Below, piece by piece: positions 61,499 through 63,017 of a stretch of DNA of 63,017 nt (position 1 is its first letter; every line of letters starts with the position of its first letter). This DNA is from Glycomyces tritici. Lineage in GTDB: Bacteria; Actinomycetota; Actinomycetes; Mycobacteriales; Micromonosporaceae. The notes beneath the pieces are model-generated. The model made no database searches. It worked only from the letters and a program-made list of their open reading frames with translations, and had not been told where the DNA came from. The stretch is taken from the NCBI RefSeq assembly GCF_030403505.1, contig NZ_JAUEMJ010000016.1, positions 1-63,017 on the forward strand, given 5' to 3'. The position numbers and the translations under genes are program-made.

Positions 61499-62422
61499 AT
61501 GAACCGACCGGAAGCGCACCCCACCGAGGCACCCGCCGAGGCGCCTCCCGCGAGCCGCGCGCTCGCGCAGTTCGAAGCACTCCGCCCGCGCCTCTTCGGC
61601 GTCGCCTACGGCCTCCTCGGCTCGGTCGCCGAAGCCGAAGACGTCGTCCAGGACGCCTGGATCCGCCTCCAGCGCACCGAGATCGAGGAGATCGAAGACC
61701 TCACCGGCTGGCTCGTCACCACCACCTCCCGCCTGGCCCTCGACGTGCTCCGCGCGGCCCGCACCCGCCGTGAGGCCTACGTGGGGCCCTGGCTCCCCGA
61801 ACCGGTCGAGACCGCGCCGGACCCGGCCGATTCGGTGAGCCTCGCCGATTCGATGTCCTGGGCGATGCTCGTGGTCCTGGAGACCCTGAGCCCGGCCGAG
61901 CGCGCCGCGTTCGTCCTCCACGACGTCTTCGGCCTCACCTTCGAGGAAGTCGGCGCGGCCCTGGGCCGCAGCCCCGCGGCCTGCCGCAAACTCGCCAGCC
62001 GCGCCCGCGAGCACGTCGAGGAGCGCAAGCCCCGCTTCGACGTCGACCCCGAGGCGCACCGCGCGGTCGTCGACGCCTTCTCGCAGGCCACCCGCTCCGG
62101 CGACCTCGACGGACTGCTCGGTCTCCTCGACCCGGACGCGGTCCTCACCACCGACGGCGGCGGCCTCGTCAGGGCCGCCCGCAACCCGGTCCGCGGCGCC
62201 GACAAGGTCGCCCGCTTCCTCGTCGGCGTCACGCACAAGTACGCCGACCGCGCCCACCGCCCGATCGTCATCAACGGCAGCCCCGCCCTCATCACAGTGT
62301 CCGGCGGCATCGTCGACGGCGTCATCGCCCTCGGCATCGAGCACGGCCGCATCGTCACCGTCGACTACCTCCGCAACCCGCAGAAGTTCGCCGGCCTGCG
62401 CACCACACAGGCCGAACAGTAG
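61499..62422 (+). CDS. ECF41-group RNA polymerase sigma factor
   Basis: 307 residues from ATG 61499 (the frame is open from 61481). Region 2 (FGVAYGLLGSVAEAEDVVQD), linker with the diagnostic WLPEP in YVGPWLPEPVE, region 4 (LSPAERAAFVLHDVFGLTFEEVG), and a SnoaL-like C-terminal extension with DGGGLVRAA near 220 and late NPQKFAGL, features of the ECF41 group. The extension modulates activity in place of an anti-sigma factor. Its usual partner, a CMD/AhpD-like gene, follows 12 bases downstream. Confidence 0.93.
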   Translation: MNRPEAHPTEAPAEAPPASRALAQFEALRPRLFGVAYGLLGSVAEAEDVVQDAWIRLQRTEIEEIEDLTGWLVTTTSRLALDVLRAARTRREAYVGPWLPEPVETAPDPADSVSLADSMSWAMLVVLETLSPAERAAFVLHDVFGLTFEEVGAALGRSPAACRKLASRAREHVEERKPRFDVDPEAHRAVVDAFSQATRSGDLDGLLGLLDPDAVLTTDGGGLVRAARNPVRGADKVARFLVGVTHKYADRAHRPIVINGSPALITVSGGIVDGVIALGIEHGRIVTVDYLRNPQKFAGLRTTQAEQ

Positions 62423-62434
62423 GAAGGAAACACC

Positions 62435-62932
62435 ATGGAACCCCGACTCGCCTTCACCGAGACCGAGTTCGCCAAGCAGTACTACAAGCACATGCTCGCC
62501 AACGAGAAGCTCTTCCACACCGGCCCGGTCCCGTTCGCCACCATGGAACTGCTCAAGCTCCGGGTCAGCCAGATCAACGGATGCGGCTTCTGTGTGGACA
62601 TGCACTACAAGGACGCCGTGCACGCCGGCGAGGACCCCGAGCGGCTCAACCTGGTCACCGTCTGGCGCGAAGCCCCCGCCTTCACCGAGCCCGAGCGCGC
62701 CGCGCTCGCCCTGGCCGAGGAGTCGGCCCGCCTCGCGGACAACCCGCACGGCGTGACCGACGAGACCTGGGAGCAGGTGCGCAAGCACTACGACGACGAG
62801 CAGATTGCCGCCCTGGTCGCCATGTGCGCCCAGATCAACGCCTGGAACCGCATCAACGTCGCCCTCCGGACCCCGGCGGGCTTCTACGACCCGGCCACCA
62901 AGACGGCCCGCTACAAGGACATGAACGGCTAA
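62435..62932 (+). CDS. carboxymuconolactone decarboxylase/AhpD-like protein
   Basis: 165 residues behind AGGAAGGA. CMD fold with the redox motif INGCGFCVDMHYKDA (C-x-x-C, His four residues later), typical of AhpD-like alkylhydroperoxidases. Genes of this type are the conserved targets of ECF41 sigma factors. Probably part of the ECF41 operon. Confidence 0.93.
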   Translation: MEPRLAFTETEFAKQYYKHMLANEKLFHTGPVPFATMELLKLRVSQINGCGFCVDMHYKDAVHAGEDPERLNLVTVWREAPAFTEPERAALALAEESARLADNPHGVTDETWEQVRKHYDDEQIAALVAMCAQINAWNRINVALRTPAGFYDPATKTARYKDMNG

Positions 62933-62942
62933 CGCCGCGGCC

Positions 62943-63017
62943 GGGGGGGGGGGGGGGGGGGGGGGGGGCGCCCCGGGGTCGCCCGCGGCCCCCCCCGCCC
63001 CCGGGGGCGGGGCCGCC
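62943..63017. other. 26-base G run and scrambled GC sequence at the end
   Basis: G homopolymer from 62943 to 62968, then runs of C and G without coding pattern. Most likely an assembly artefact at a contig end. Confidence 0.75.

Noticed and set aside
62943..63017. Poly-G as a biological element
   Set aside because: A 26-base G run followed by scrambled GC at the very end of the sequence is best explained as an assembly artefact.

Overview
The window is about 63 kb of very GC-rich DNA with strong third-position G/C bias, frequent GTG and TTG starts, translationally coupled ATGA overlaps, a BTAD/NB-ARC/TPR regulator, a DUF5925-type AAA ATPase, an LAxTG surface protein and a pSAM2-like integrative element. 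All of this points to a filamentous actinomycete. The gene style recalls Glycomycetaceae, but that is an inference and not proven. The right end runs into a 26-base G homopolymer and scrambled GC sequence and looks like a contig end.

Layout. 1-1590: nadC (cut by the window edge) and coaX. 1627-3468: a leftward type VII-style operon (YbaB-like protein, small helical protein, 382-aa WXG-like protein). 3719-7400: a leftward cassette of unknown genes holding three related copies of one small protein family, one of them truncated, followed by a membrane pentapeptide-repeat gene. 8940-13825: housekeeping genes ispE, rsmA, prfC, a YqeY-like gene and a metallophosphoesterase. 13962-25249: tRNA-Pro(CGG) with an 11.2-kb AICE inserted at its 3' end, bounded by 44-bp direct repeats. 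The AICE encodes integrase, Xis, RepSA, transfer genes (DUF2637/Spd, RRQRL zinc protein, a TraB function split in two), an XRE-PLD regulator, a NUDIX hydrolase and an HD hydrolase.

25257-26502: the original flank of the tRNA, with its terminator, a decayed DUF1206 gene, a membrane protein, and a decayed copy of the 3' end of an AICE integrase gene, a trace of an earlier insertion. 26457-45044: ordinary chromosomal genes including a SigF/SigB-type sigma factor, a secreted feruloyl-esterase/lectin, a NarL-type two-component system, a 1023-aa BTAD regulator, a frameshifted serine hydrolase, MoaF-like, pentapeptide, epimerase, DUF1275 and anchored surface proteins. Two octanucleotide tandem arrays lie here. 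45241-52290: AAA ATPase, CopD-CtaG membrane protein, a trans-sulfuration enzyme, and the pxpABC oxoprolinase operon.

52615-59423: a polymorphic toxin island. It has a YbaB-like protein, an EspC-like partner, a WXG/hydrophobic delivery module, a separate HNH-like toxin, a SUKH immunity protein, and a SUKH-4 immunity gene whose 3' end is triplicated in 162-bp units. Accessory genes and a second SUKH-4 gene follow. 59591-62932: a standalone nuoD-like gene, a hypothetical gene, and an ECF41 sigma factor with its carboxymuconolactone decarboxylase-like partner behind a textbook ECF41 promoter.

The most notable observations are the YbaB + small helical protein + WXG module present at both ends of the window, the split delivery/toxin pair with the rearranged immunity gene, the layered AICE insertions with matching arm-site pairs at both ends, and the unnamed three-paralogue family at 3.7-7.3 kb.
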